A program made the position numbers and the translations under genes. A DNA stretch of 64,000 bases from Stutzerimonas frequens (GTDB taxonomy: Bacteria > Pseudomonadota > Gammaproteobacteria > Pseudomonadales > Pseudomonadaceae), in NCBI RefSeq assembly GCF_024448335.1, contig NZ_JAMOHM010000011.1:95341-159340 (forward strand), in the 5' to 3' direction. How positions within the stretch are numbered: the first letter of the stretch is position 1; each line of letters begins with the position of its first letter. The notes under the pieces were generated by a model, which worked only from the letters and a program-made list of their open reading frames with translations, searched no databases and was not told where the DNA came from. Of this stretch, positions 44,407 through 52,854 are shown piece by piece.

Positions 44407-44961
44407 ATGCTTCGCCTCGCCACCCTTTGCGCCCTGGCGCTGTTCGCCTGCACCGCCCACGCCAAGGTCGAGGTCCTGCCGCTGGAGCACGAGGACCAGG
44501 GGCTGGTACTGGTGGCGCGGGTTACCGAGCAGATCGCGCCGGGCGACTACGAGGCGTTGCTCAAGGGCATCATGGCTCATCCCGGCAAATACGCGCGCAA
44601 GCTGCTGATCCTCGACAACATCGGCGGCAGCGCGCCGGAGGCCATGCGCATGGGCTACCTGCTGCGCGAAACCGGCTTCGATGCGCTGGTGCCGGCGAGC
44701 GCGGTCTGCCAGGGCAGTTGCATCTACCTGCTCGCGGCTGGCCGGCAACGCACGATACGCGGGCATGTCGGCCTGCATCGGCCGTATATCGCCAACGGCG
44801 AGTCGGCACTGTCCAGCGGCCAGCGACCGCGGCGCACGCCAAAGGCGTACCTGCGCGACATGGGCGCCAACCCGCGGCTGGCCGAAGACATGCAACTGAT
44901 CGATCCGTGGCGCATGCGCGTACTGACCCACCGTGAGCTGGCGCGCTATCGGCTGCAGTGA
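44407..44961 (+). CDS. Periplasmic ClpP/crotonase-fold protein (COG3904-like)
   Basis: 184 residues. The signal peptide ends near CTAHA | KVE (about residue 19). The core LILDNIGGSAPEAMRMGYLLRETGF, then PASAVCQGSCIYLLAAG and VGLHRPY, follow the ClpP-like pattern of COG3904 proteins: GG with a Ser/Ala turn, a CxxxC pair (VCQGSC) and an HRP-type histidine. Protease activity is not shown. It starts an apparent two-gene unit with the CPBP gene 1 bp downstream. Confidence 0.75.
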   Translation: MLRLATLCALALFACTAHAKVEVLPLEHEDQGLVLVARVTEQIAPGDYEALLKGIMAHPGKYARKLLILDNIGGSAPEAMRMGYLLRETGFDALVPASAVCQGSCIYLLAAGRQRTIRGHVGLHRPYIANGESALSSGQRPRRTPKAYLRDMGANPRLAEDMQLIDPWRMRVLTHRELARYRLQ

Positions 44962-44962
44962 C

Positions 44963-45712
44963 ATGCGCACGACACTGCCCTACGGCCTTCCTCTCACCGC
45001 GCTGCTGGGCGGCCTGGCACTCGGCCTGATCGAGCCGATCGGGGCGCTGCTCGTGCTGGCGTTCGCCGGCTGGCTACTGGCCGAGCCGCACCTGCCACGG
45101 CTGCCGTGGCTGGCAACCACCTTGATTGGGGCCCTCCTGCTTGCCGCGCATCTGCTGCCCGGCTTCAACCCGCTGCCCCTGGGGCCGCCGCAGGACCTGG
45201 GCGGTGCTCTCCCCTGGCAATTGCGGCTCAGCCCCGACAAGGCGATGGTCGCCGCGCTGCTGCTCGCCTGGTGGCTGGGCCAGCCGCGCGCAGCCTGGCG
45301 CTCGAAGCGCTGCACATGGCTGGTCGCGGTCGCGTGCCTGGCATCCGTGCCGCTGCTGGCGGTGGTCGGCGGCGTCCTCGCCTGGCAGCCGAAGTGGCCG
45401 GCGCAGTTCCTCGCCTGGCTGGCGGTCAACCTGGCCGTCACCTGCCTGGCCGAGGAGCTGATCTTCCGAGGGCTGTTGCAACGCGAGCTGGTCGCCCGCT
45501 TTGGCGCGGCCATCGGCATCGGCCTGGCGACAACCCTGTTCGGCGCGGCGCATCTGCCGTTCGGGGTCGGCTTCGCCCTGCTCGCCAGCGTGGCCGGGTT
45601 GGGCTACGGCCTGGCGTTCCACTGTGCCGGCGATCGGCTGTGGGTGGCCGTGCTGCTGCATGGCGCACTCAATTGCCTGCATCTGCTCCTGCTGAGCTAT
45701 CCGCTGCGCTGA
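44963..45712 (+). CDS. CPBP/ABI-family intramembrane metalloprotease
   Basis: 249 residues, about eight helices. The CPBP signature is EELIFRG with E164 and E165, then a His-containing helix AAHLPFG and HGALNCLH. Family members are intramembrane proteases (Rce1-like) with roles from prenyl-protein processing to bacteriocin immunity. It begins 1 bp after the ClpP-fold gene stop, suggesting joint action in protein processing. Confidence 0.85.
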   Translation: MRTTLPYGLPLTALLGGLALGLIEPIGALLVLAFAGWLLAEPHLPRLPWLATTLIGALLLAAHLLPGFNPLPLGPPQDLGGALPWQLRLSPDKAMVAALLLAWWLGQPRAAWRSKRCTWLVAVACLASVPLLAVVGGVLAWQPKWPAQFLAWLAVNLAVTCLAEELIFRGLLQRELVARFGAAIGIGLATTLFGAAHLPFGVGFALLASVAGLGYGLAFHCAGDRLWVAVLLHGALNCLHLLLLSYPLR

Positions 45713-45832
45713 TCGGAAATTTTCCAGCGCCCTGTCGATTCGTCCCGCGCTCGTTCGACCAATGATCGGAGCCGGCGGAAATCTCGACAACCCCGTCTAG
45801 GCTCCTTTTCCATCCAACGAAGGAGTCGACCG

Positions 45833-46252
45833 ATGCGTTTCATGGTGATGATCAAGGCCACGCCGCAAACCGAAGCCGGCCAGATGCCCGACGAGGACGT
45901 GCTTGCGGCCATGGGCCGCTACAACGAAGAACTGGCCAACGCTGGCGTGCTGCTCGGCGGCGAGGGCCTGCAGCCCAGCAGCAAGGGCGCGCGGGTGCGC
46001 TTCGAGGGCGAGCGCTGCAGCGTCATCGACGGCCCGTTCGCCGAGACCCGCGAGCTGATCGCCGGCTTCTGGCTGTTCCAGACCGCTTCGCTGCAGGAGG
46101 CGATCGACTGGGTCAGGCGCTGCCCGCCGTCCGCCATCGGCGAGGCGGAGATCGAGATCCGCCAGGTCTTCGAAGCGGAGGACTTCGGCGCCGAGTTCAC
46201 CCCGGAACTGCGCGAGCAGGAAGAACGCCTGCGTGCGCAACTCAACCACTGA
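45833..46252 (+). CDS. YciI-family (DGPF-domain) protein
   Basis: 139 residues. MRFMVMIKA at the start and VIDGPFAETRELIAGFWLFQ are characteristic of YCII/DGPF proteins, a dimeric alpha-beta barrel fold of unclear function. AAGGAG precedes the ATG. Followed by a VOC gene after 17 bp, a pairing often seen in operons with sigma factors of the SigJ/ECF type (family knowledge); no sigma factor is here. Confidence 0.88.
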   Translation: MRFMVMIKATPQTEAGQMPDEDVLAAMGRYNEELANAGVLLGGEGLQPSSKGARVRFEGERCSVIDGPFAETRELIAGFWLFQTASLQEAIDWVRRCPPSAIGEAEIEIRQVFEAEDFGAEFTPELREQEERLRAQLNH

Positions 46253-46269
46253 CAGCAAGGAGCACGAAG

Positions 46270-46686
46270 ATGAAGCTTTCCACCTACCTCACCTATGACG
46301 GCAATGCCCGCGAGGCCTTCACCTTCTACCAGCAGGTACTGGGCGGCACCCTGGAGCTGATGACCTTCGCCCAGGCGCCGGATGCCGAGCAGTTCCCCGC
46401 CGAGTACCGCGAGCGGATCATGCATGCCTGCCTCAACCTCGGCGACAGCACGCTGATGGCCTCCGACACGCTGCCCGGAGACACCTGTGGCGGAGGACCG
46501 TACGAAGGCATCAAGGGCTGCTCGATTTCCCTGCACCCGACCCGCGTGGCGGAGGCCGAGCAACTGTTCGCTGCCCTGGGCGAAGGCGGTACGGTGATCA
46601 TGCCGCTGGAGAAGACCTTCTGGGCCGAGCGTTTCGGCATGCTGACCGACCGCTTCGGTCTGTCCTGGATGGTCAACTGCGAGTAA
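46270..46686 (+). CDS. VOC-family protein, PhnB/3-demethylubiquinone-type
   Basis: 138 residues of paired beta-alpha-beta-beta-beta units (YDGNAREAFTFYQQVLGG; MPLEKTFWAERFGMLTDRFGLSWMVN). The PhnB-like group has no assigned enzyme activity. AAGGAG precedes the ATG. Co-transcribed with the YciI gene. Confidence 0.88.
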   Translation: MKLSTYLTYDGNAREAFTFYQQVLGGTLELMTFAQAPDAEQFPAEYRERIMHACLNLGDSTLMASDTLPGDTCGGGPYEGIKGCSISLHPTRVAEAEQLFAALGEGGTVIMPLEKTFWAERFGMLTDRFGLSWMVNCE

Positions 46687-46702
46687 CGCCCGCCTCGCCC
46701 CG

Positions 46703-46737
46703 GCGCCGCTGTCGCCCCTGAAGCAGCACAGCGGCGC
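46703..46737. terminator. Hairpin after the YciI/VOC pair
   Basis: GCGCCGCTGT (46703-46712) pairs perfectly with ACAGCGGCGC (46728-46737) around a 15-base loop, 17 bp after the VOC stop. No T-tract. Confidence 0.5.
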
Positions 46738-46880
46738 GCGGACGGACAGGCGTTTGGATGCACGGCACTTTTGTTATAACGTATCGCACCTTTGCCGGGC
46801 GTCACCGTAGCCAGGCCGTGAGGCATCACGTCCTCATGGCTCCGCGCCCGTTGTCCGCGAACTTCTGCCATGAGCCGTGC

Positions 46881-48044
46881 ATGCCCGCCCCCGACCTGAC
46901 CTCGCCCGTTGCGGCGCGCCTTCAATCCATCGACGCGCTGCGCGGCCTGGTGATTCTGTTCATGCTGCTGGACCATGTCCGCGAAACCTTTCTGCTGCAC
47001 ATGCAGGTGCCGGATCCGATGGACGTGGCGGTCACCGAGCCCGCACTTTTCTTCAGCCGCACCCTGGCGCACCTGTGCGCACCGGTATTCATCTTCCTGA
47101 CCGGGTTATCAGCGTTCCTCTATGGCGAAAAGCATCAGGGCCGCCACGCGGTGTCGAGCTTTCTGCTCAAGCGCGGGCTGTTTCTGGTGGCGCTCGAGTT
47201 CACCCTGGTCAACTTCGCCTGGACCTTCCAGTTCCCGCCGCAGGTCATCTACCTCCAGGTGATCTGGGCCATCGGCCTGAGCATGCTCGCCCTCTCGGCG
47301 CTGCTCTGGCTGCCACGCCCGTGGCTGGTGCTGCTCGGACTGCTGATCATCGGCGGGCACAACCTGCTCGATCCGCTGCACTTCCCCGTCGGATCACCCA
47401 TGCACCTGCCGTGGGCCATCCTGCATGATCGCGGCTGGCTTGAGGTCTCGGACAGCCTGCGGCTGCGCACCTCCTACCCGCTGTTGCCCTGGATCGGCGT
47501 GATCGCCCTGGGCTACGCCGCCGGCCCCTGGTTCGGACGCAACGCCGATGCTGAACGCCGTCAGCACAACCTCGCCAACTGGGGCAGGGCCGCGCTGCTG
47601 CTGTTCGTTCTGCTACGCCTGATCAACGGTTACGGCGAGCGGCCCTGGGTGGTTGGCGAGGATGGACTGCGGACACTGATGAGCCTGCTGAACATCACCA
47701 AATATCCGCCGTCGCTGCTGTTCCTCTGCCTGACCCTGGGCACCGGCCTGCTTTTGCTGCGCCACTTCGAGCGTCGCCAGGATCGCGCCTGGCTGCGCCC
47801 GCTGACGGTGTTCGGCGCAGCGCCGATGTTCTTCTACCTGCTGCACCTCTACGTGCTGAAGCTGCTCTACCTCGCCGCCGTGGCGATCTGGGGCCTGAAC
47901 CGTGGCAGCCACTTCGGCTTCGAGGCGGTCTGGCCGCTGTGGTTGTGGACTGTCGTGCTGGCAGTGGCGCTGTATCCGGCGGTGCGCTGGTTTGCACGGC
48001 TGAAGGCCCGGCGCCGGGATATCACCTGGCTCAAGTACCTGTAG
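46881..48044 (+). CDS. DUF1624-type membrane acyltransferase (heparan-alpha-glucosaminide N-acetyltransferase-like)
   Basis: 387 residues, about ten helices. It opens RLQSIDALRGLVILFMLLDHVRETF; the DALRG and MLLDHVR residues mark the HGSNAT/DUF1624 and acyltransferase_3-like superfamily, with FIFLTGLSAFLYG next. These proteins are thought to move acyl groups to sugars across the membrane. ATG 46881 is chosen at the start of homology; ATG 46836 is an alternative. A TATAAC (46775-46780) could be its -10. Confidence 0.82.
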   Translation: MPAPDLTSPVAARLQSIDALRGLVILFMLLDHVRETFLLHMQVPDPMDVAVTEPALFFSRTLAHLCAPVFIFLTGLSAFLYGEKHQGRHAVSSFLLKRGLFLVALEFTLVNFAWTFQFPPQVIYLQVIWAIGLSMLALSALLWLPRPWLVLLGLLIIGGHNLLDPLHFPVGSPMHLPWAILHDRGWLEVSDSLRLRTSYPLLPWIGVIALGYAAGPWFGRNADAERRQHNLANWGRAALLLFVLLRLINGYGERPWVVGEDGLRTLMSLLNITKYPPSLLFLCLTLGTGLLLLRHFERRQDRAWLRPLTVFGAAPMFFYLLHLYVLKLLYLAAVAIWGLNRGSHFGFEAVWPLWLWTVVLAVALYPAVRWFARLKARRRDITWLKYL

Positions 48045-48232
48045 GCGAGACAGCACAAGCCGCCCATGCCACTGATCCGAAAAATGTGAACTATCTAGCA
48101 AATTGCCATCACTCCGGACATCATAGCCAGCACGAGCGTTCGCTACGGGCCGGCTGACTGCCACAGGCCGCCCGCGGCCGGGTTTCCTTGCGCGGAACCT
48201 CGACCAAAGCCCTGCTGGCACCCGGAATGTTT

Positions 48233-49780
48233 ATGTCGTCGTTTCGTCTTGCCGTTTGGCCTTTCATCCTGCTTGCCGCCTGCTACACACCCCTGGCCAG
48301 TGCCCTGGGGCTGGGCGAGATCAGCCTGCATTCGGCGCTGGCCGAGCCGCTCGAGGCGGACATCGAGCTGATCGACGCACGCGGACTGGGCGCCGATGAC
48401 ATTAAAGTGCGCCTGGCGCCGAACCATGTGTTCGCCCGCGCCGGCGTCGAGCGGCCAGACATTCTCGCCAAGCTGAACTTCGTGCCGGCGCTCGACGCTG
48501 GCGGTCAGCGTATCCGCGTGAGTTCTACCACACCGGTGAACGAGCCCTATCTGAATTTCATCGTCGAGCTGACCCTACCGGGCGGCCAGCTACTGCGCGA
48601 GTACACCCTGCTGCTCGACCCGCCGCTGTACCAACCGGATCTGCCGGCGCTGCCGCTTGCCCGGCCGACGCCGGCCGTGGTCGGCATGCCGCCAGCTGAA
48701 CCGGCACCAGCACGCACGCTGCCGATGGCCGAACAGGGCAAGCGGTATCGGATCCAGCCCGGCGACAGCCTCTGGGCCATCACCGCGCGACTGCAAGGTG
48801 GCAAGGCCGGCTCACGCGAAGCGCTGATGGCGGACCTCTATGCGCTGAACCCGGATGCCTTCATCGGCGGTGACCGCAACCGCCTGCGGGTCGGCGCCGA
48901 GATGCTGCTGCCAGACCACGTCGAGGCTTCTGCACCCCGACCATCATCGTCAGCGATTGAGCACGAGCCCGTCGCGGCGGCGCCAGCGGTCGAGCACGTC
49001 GCCTTCGAGCCTTCAGCGACGCCCGATCGCAGCCTGGAACAGGTGCTCGGCCAGCTCGAAGCCCAGGTGGTGAGCCTGCAGGCGCAGATGGAGGCGCAGA
49101 ACCGCCTGCTCGCCGAAGCGCAGCAAAGCCTGGCCCAGCGCGAGGCAAGCCCGGCCGTCACCGAACCTTCCATCGCCCAGGTAGCGCCGTCCGACCTCGG
49201 CGCCGAGGCGCATCAGCCATCCGCCGCGCCGTTCGCCTCGGCGTTGGCTGCGCCGGCACTGGCGGAGCAGCCGGATAGTTCGCTCAGCAGCTCGTTACTG
49301 GTTGTGCCTGCGTTGCTTCTTCTTCTCGCGGGCCTGCTGCTGCGCCGACGCTCACGGGCGGCCGCAGCGGCCGCAGCGGCAGCGCTGATGGTCGAACCCC
49401 GTCCCGTTGGCGCCAAGCGGGCGGAGGCATCCTTCCCGGACATCAACCCCTTCCAGCGCCAGGTGCCGATGGTCACCGAGATGACCGTGGACGAATACCT
49501 CGGCCATCACCCAACCGAACGGCCGGCTCCCGTCGCAGCACTGCCGCAGCCAACCGCGCCGGGCCTCGTTGGCCTGCGTCAGCCAAGCGAACTGGACGAG
49601 CTGATCGCTAGCGCATCCACCGGAAACAGGGATGCCGTTTGGCGCGCGGGCCTCAGCGAAGCCCTCGGCTGCCTCGACCGCGGAGAGCTCGACCGCGCGA
49701 CCAGTCTGCTGGCGACCCTGCTCGACCAGGACGACAGCGCTCAGCGCGGCAGCGACGCGCAACTCGCACAAAGCGCCTGA
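48233..49780 (+). CDS. fimV: Short FimV-like protein with LysM domain
   Basis: 515 residues from ATG 48233 (GGAATG upstream; ATG 48227 possible). The N-terminal signal (about 1-24) precedes the FimV N-domain LGLGEISLHSALAEPLEADIEL and the conserved GQRIRVSSTTPVNEPYLNFIVEL. A LysM domain (YRIQPGDSLWAI) follows near 170-220, then a coiled coil (about 270-300), one membrane helix (LLVVPALLLLLAGLLL) and a cytoplasmic tail. Canonical FimV is over 900 residues with a C-terminal TPR/FimV domain; only a small helical remnant (EALGCLDRGELDRATSLLATLL) is present. A paralogue or shortened polar-hub protein; the symbol is by resemblance. Confidence 0.75.
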   Translation: MSSFRLAVWPFILLAACYTPLASALGLGEISLHSALAEPLEADIELIDARGLGADDIKVRLAPNHVFARAGVERPDILAKLNFVPALDAGGQRIRVSSTTPVNEPYLNFIVELTLPGGQLLREYTLLLDPPLYQPDLPALPLARPTPAVVGMPPAEPAPARTLPMAEQGKRYRIQPGDSLWAITARLQGGKAGSREALMADLYALNPDAFIGGDRNRLRVGAEMLLPDHVEASAPRPSSSAIEHEPVAAAPAVEHVAFEPSATPDRSLEQVLGQLEAQVVSLQAQMEAQNRLLAEAQQSLAQREASPAVTEPSIAQVAPSDLGAEAHQPSAAPFASALAAPALAEQPDSSLSSSLLVVPALLLLLAGLLLRRRSRAAAAAAAAALMVEPRPVGAKRAEASFPDINPFQRQVPMVTEMTVDEYLGHHPTERPAPVAALPQPTAPGLVGLRQPSELDELIASASTGNRDAVWRAGLSEALGCLDRGELDRATSLLATLLDQDDSAQRGSDAQLAQSA

Positions 49781-49939
49781 TAGCGAAGCGGCGCGTACGC
49801 TAGCGCATCGACGCTCGCCCTGGCCTCGTCACCGCAATACTCAGCCGGCGGCACACGTCGAGGAACAGTTACGCAACCGACAGCTGACGCACCAGTCGTA
49901 CAGGCATACTGATCAGACCCCTTCTGGAGAACATGCCTC

Positions 49940-50947
49940 GTGGACCTGCTATTTCTCGGCACCTCATCCGGCACACCGACCCGCGCGCGCAACGTCAGCG
50001 CGCTGGCGCTGCTGGAAGACACCGGCAAGGCCTGGTACCTGATCGATTGCGGCGAAGGCACCCAGCATCGTCTGCTGCGCACGCCGCTGTCGCTGCACGA
50101 CCTGCGCGCCATCTGCATCACCCACGTGCATGGCGATCACTGCTATGGCCTGCCCGGCCTGCTGGCCAGTGCCGGCATGATGGGGCGCAAGGCACCGCTG
50201 ACGATCATCGCCCCGCAGGGCATCGAGACCTGGGTGCGGGCGACCCTGAGCATGAGCCAGAGCTGGCTGAGCTACGAGCTGGACTTTCATGCGGTCGAGA
50301 CGCTGAGCGAGTGGCGCAGCCCGAACATGCGCATCGAGGCGACCGAGCTGTCCCATCGCGTGCCCTGCTACGGCTACAGCTTCAGCGAGGCGCGCCCCGA
50401 CCCGCGCCTGGACATCGAACGCCTGGAACGTGACGGCGTGCCGCGCGGCCCACTCTGGGGCCAGCTGGCACGCGGCTTCGACATCGAGCATGAAGGCCGA
50501 GTGCTACGCAGCGACGATTACCTGAGCTTCAGCCGCACCCCGCGACGCATCGTCATCGGTGGCGATAACGACCGACCCGAGCTGTTCGCCGAAGCCTGTC
50601 GTGACGCGCAGCTGCTGGTACACGAGGCGACCTATACCGAGGCCGTGGCCAACGACGCGCGCAATGACTTCGGCCACAGCACCGCAGCAGCGGTGGCGCG
50701 CTTTGCACAGGCGGTCGGGCTGCCGAACCTGGTGCTCACCCACTTCAGCGCGCGCTACCAGAAGAGCGCCGGTCGCGGCCATTCGATCGAGCATCTGCGG
50801 GCCGAAGCCGCTGCACTGTACGCCGGCCAGCTGCTGCTCGCCGAGGACTACATGCGCCTGCATCTGGGCAAGGACGGCAACCTGACCCGCGTCGAACCAC
50901 CCGACAGCTCGCGTCCGCCACGCCGCGGCAGCGAGAGCGGCGCCTGA
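49940..50947 (+). CDS. rnz: Ribonuclease Z
   Basis: 335 residues from GTG 49940, with GGAG ten bases upstream. Metallo-beta-lactamase fold: HVHGDH at 62-67 (zinc ligands), [13 protein letters not shown], and HEATYTE and FGHST further on. It processes tRNA 3' ends. The C-terminal 20 residues are Pro/Arg/Ser-rich and atypical. Confidence 0.93.
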   Translation: MDLLFLGTSSGTPTRARNVSALALLEDTGKAWYLIDCGEGTQHRLLRTPLSLHDLRAICITHVHGDHCYGLPGLLASAGMMGRKAPLTIIAPQGIETWVRATLSMSQSWLSYELDFHAVETLSEWRSPNMRIEATELSHRVPCYGYSFSEARPDPRLDIERLERDGVPRGPLWGQLARGFDIEHEGRVLRSDDYLSFSRTPRRIVIGGDNDRPELFAEACRDAQLLVHEATYTEAVANDARNDFGHSTAAAVARFAQAVGLPNLVLTHFSARYQKSAGRGHSIEHLRAEAAALYAGQLLLAEDYMRLHLGKDGNLTRVEPPDSSRPPRRGSESGA

Positions 50948-51061
50948 TGCGGCAGGGGGAAGCCAGCCGCCACCGAACCGCCGATACATTCGCAGGCGCA
51001 TGTTGACGTTTACGTAAAAGAGCAGTACTGCTATGCGCTCCGCCTACGCCAGGAGCGCCCG

Positions 51062-51877
51062 ATGACCCTCAGCACCAAGCTCGGCAACAGCCCGACCGAT
51101 CTATGGCTGGAGGGCTCCGGAGGACGGCTGTTCATTCGCAGCTGGTTTCCCGATGCCGATGCGTTGCGCCCGAACCGCGCCCCTATCCTGCTGCTGCACG
51201 AATCGCTCGGCTGCATCGAGCAGTGGCGGGACTTCCCGGCCGCCCTCAGTCAGGCCACTGGACGAACGGTGGTGGCCTATGATCGCCTCGGTTATGGTCG
51301 CTCCGATCGCCTGACTGCGCCGCCTGTGGCGAGCTTCGTCGAGGACGAGGCCAGCACCGGCTTCGCCGCAGTACGCGAGCACCTGGGTATCGAGCACTTC
51401 GTGGTGGTCGGCCACAGCGTTGGGGGCAGCATGGCAGTGCATTGTGCCGCGCGATTCGCCGAGGCCTGCCAGGCACTGATCACCCTGTCCGCGGTGACCT
51501 TCGTCGAGTCGCAGACGCTGGACGGCATCCGTCAGGCCAGGAACTGGTTCGCCGACCCTACCCAACGCGAGCGTCTGCGCCGCTATCACGGCGAGCGCAG
51601 CGACTGGGTGCTGAGCGCCTGGATCGACACCTGGCTCGCCCCGAACTTCAGCAACTGGTCACTGGAAGCGGCACTGCCGGCCGTGAGTTGCCCGACGCTG
51701 GCCATCCATGGCGAAGGCGACGAGTTCGGCTCGGCGAGACATCCGCAGCTGGTCGCCCGCCACGCCGGCGGGCCGGTGGAACAGGTACTGCTGGCAGGCG
51801 TCGGTCATGTGCCGCACCGCGAACAACCGGAGCAAGTGCTGGCACGCATCGCACAGTTCCTGCGGCCGGTCAGCTAA
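51062..51877 (+). CDS. Alpha/beta hydrolase
   Basis: 271 residues. LLLHESLGCIEQWRDFP, YDRLGYGRSD, nucleophile in GHSVGG, acid in HGEGDEFG and His in GVGHVPH. Cytosolic, no signal. The HESLG strand loop and preceding RSWFPD suggest the esterase/proline iminopeptidase-like group; substrate unknown. AGGAG precedes the ATG. It may share a transcript with the phosphatase downstream (182 bp apart), but there is no functional link. Confidence 0.85.
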   Translation: MTLSTKLGNSPTDLWLEGSGGRLFIRSWFPDADALRPNRAPILLLHESLGCIEQWRDFPAALSQATGRTVVAYDRLGYGRSDRLTAPPVASFVEDEASTGFAAVREHLGIEHFVVVGHSVGGSMAVHCAARFAEACQALITLSAVTFVESQTLDGIRQARNWFADPTQRERLRRYHGERSDWVLSAWIDTWLAPNFSNWSLEAALPAVSCPTLAIHGEGDEFGSARHPQLVARHAGGPVEQVLLAGVGHVPHREQPEQVLARIAQFLRPVS

Positions 51878-52059
51878 CGCATGCATGCGAGCGCAGGCCA
51901 AGCGCATCAAAGCGGCCGGCTGCTGGTCCGGGCGCGTTCGATTGCTTCGCCCCTGTGCGCGAGTTAACAGTGTTGCGCTTGCCTCGGTACCAGCCGATGA
52001 CAGTACCCGAGGCCCAACGCATCATGCTCGCTCGATGTCATGCCGCAGCGGGTCAACGC

Positions 52060-52836
52060 ATGCAACCTACCCTCACCGACTCCTTGCTGGACTACGCCGG
52101 AATCAGCTCGCCCGGGCGCAGGCGCAGCCACAATGAAGATGCCCTGCTTTGCGCGCCGGCACTGGGCCTCTGGGCGATCGCCGACGGCATGGGCGGGCAC
52201 CAGTGCGGTGAGGTCGCCAGCAGCGTGGCGCTGGAGGCACTGCAGCGGGCCATTGAAGCCGGCGAGCCGCTGGAACCGGCGGTCCACCTGGCCAATCAGG
52301 CCGTACTGGACGCCGCCGGCGACGACGGTATGGGCACCACACTGGTGGCAGCGCAGTTCCATGGCGTCGATTTCGAGCTGGCCTGGGTTGGTGACAGCCG
52401 GGCCTATCTGGTCAGCGCCACCGGCATCGAGCAGCTCACCCGCGACCACAGCTGGGTACAGATGATGATCGACGCCGGCGAGCTGAAGCCTGCCGAGGCC
52501 GAGGGCCACGCCTGGCGCAACATCATCCTGCACTGCCTGGGTCGCGAGGAACCGCTGGAGATCGGCGTCACCTGTGGCACGCTGAAGCCCGACGAGCTGC
52601 TGTTGCTGTGCAGCGACGGCCTGACCAACGAACTGACCGATGCACAGATCCAGGCCAGCTGCACCTTCGCCGACACGCTCGAGAACCTGGTGGAACAGCT
52701 GATCGCTCAGGCCAACGAGCATGGCGGGCGGGACAATATTTCCTGCATCGTGATCGGCCGTACCGCAACACCGCCAGCGACCGAGTCGCGCGGGCGCCGC
52801 TTCATCAACATGCTGTTGAAACCCCTCAAGTCGTAA
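52060..52836 (+). CDS. PP2C-type Ser/Thr protein phosphatase
   Basis: 258 residues. PP2C motifs in order: RSHNEDA (E26, D27), ADGMGGHQCGE (D42, G43), DGMGTTLVA, WVGDSRAYLV, CSDGLTN and GGRDNIS, whose aspartates bind two Mn/Mg ions. It lacks a membrane part. The C-terminus is Arg-rich (RGRRFINMLLKPLKS). Start taken at ATG 52060; ATG 51997 is also in frame. It dephosphorylates targets of the kinase encoded 18 bp downstream (Stp1/PpkA-like pair). Confidence 0.9.
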   Translation: MQPTLTDSLLDYAGISSPGRRRSHNEDALLCAPALGLWAIADGMGGHQCGEVASSVALEALQRAIEAGEPLEPAVHLANQAVLDAAGDDGMGTTLVAAQFHGVDFELAWVGDSRAYLVSATGIEQLTRDHSWVQMMIDAGELKPAEAEGHAWRNIILHCLGREEPLEIGVTCGTLKPDELLLLCSDGLTNELTDAQIQASCTFADTLENLVEQLIAQANEHGGRDNISCIVIGRTATPPATESRGRRFINMLLKPLKS

Positions 52837-52854
52837 CCAGGCACGAGCTTTTCC

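Noticed and set aside
46772..46788. Zur-like site TGTTATAACGTATCGCA before the DUF1624-type gene
   Set aside because: The arms match each other at only five of seven positions and the spacer is not the usual one; GTTATAAC is better read as part of a -10 region.
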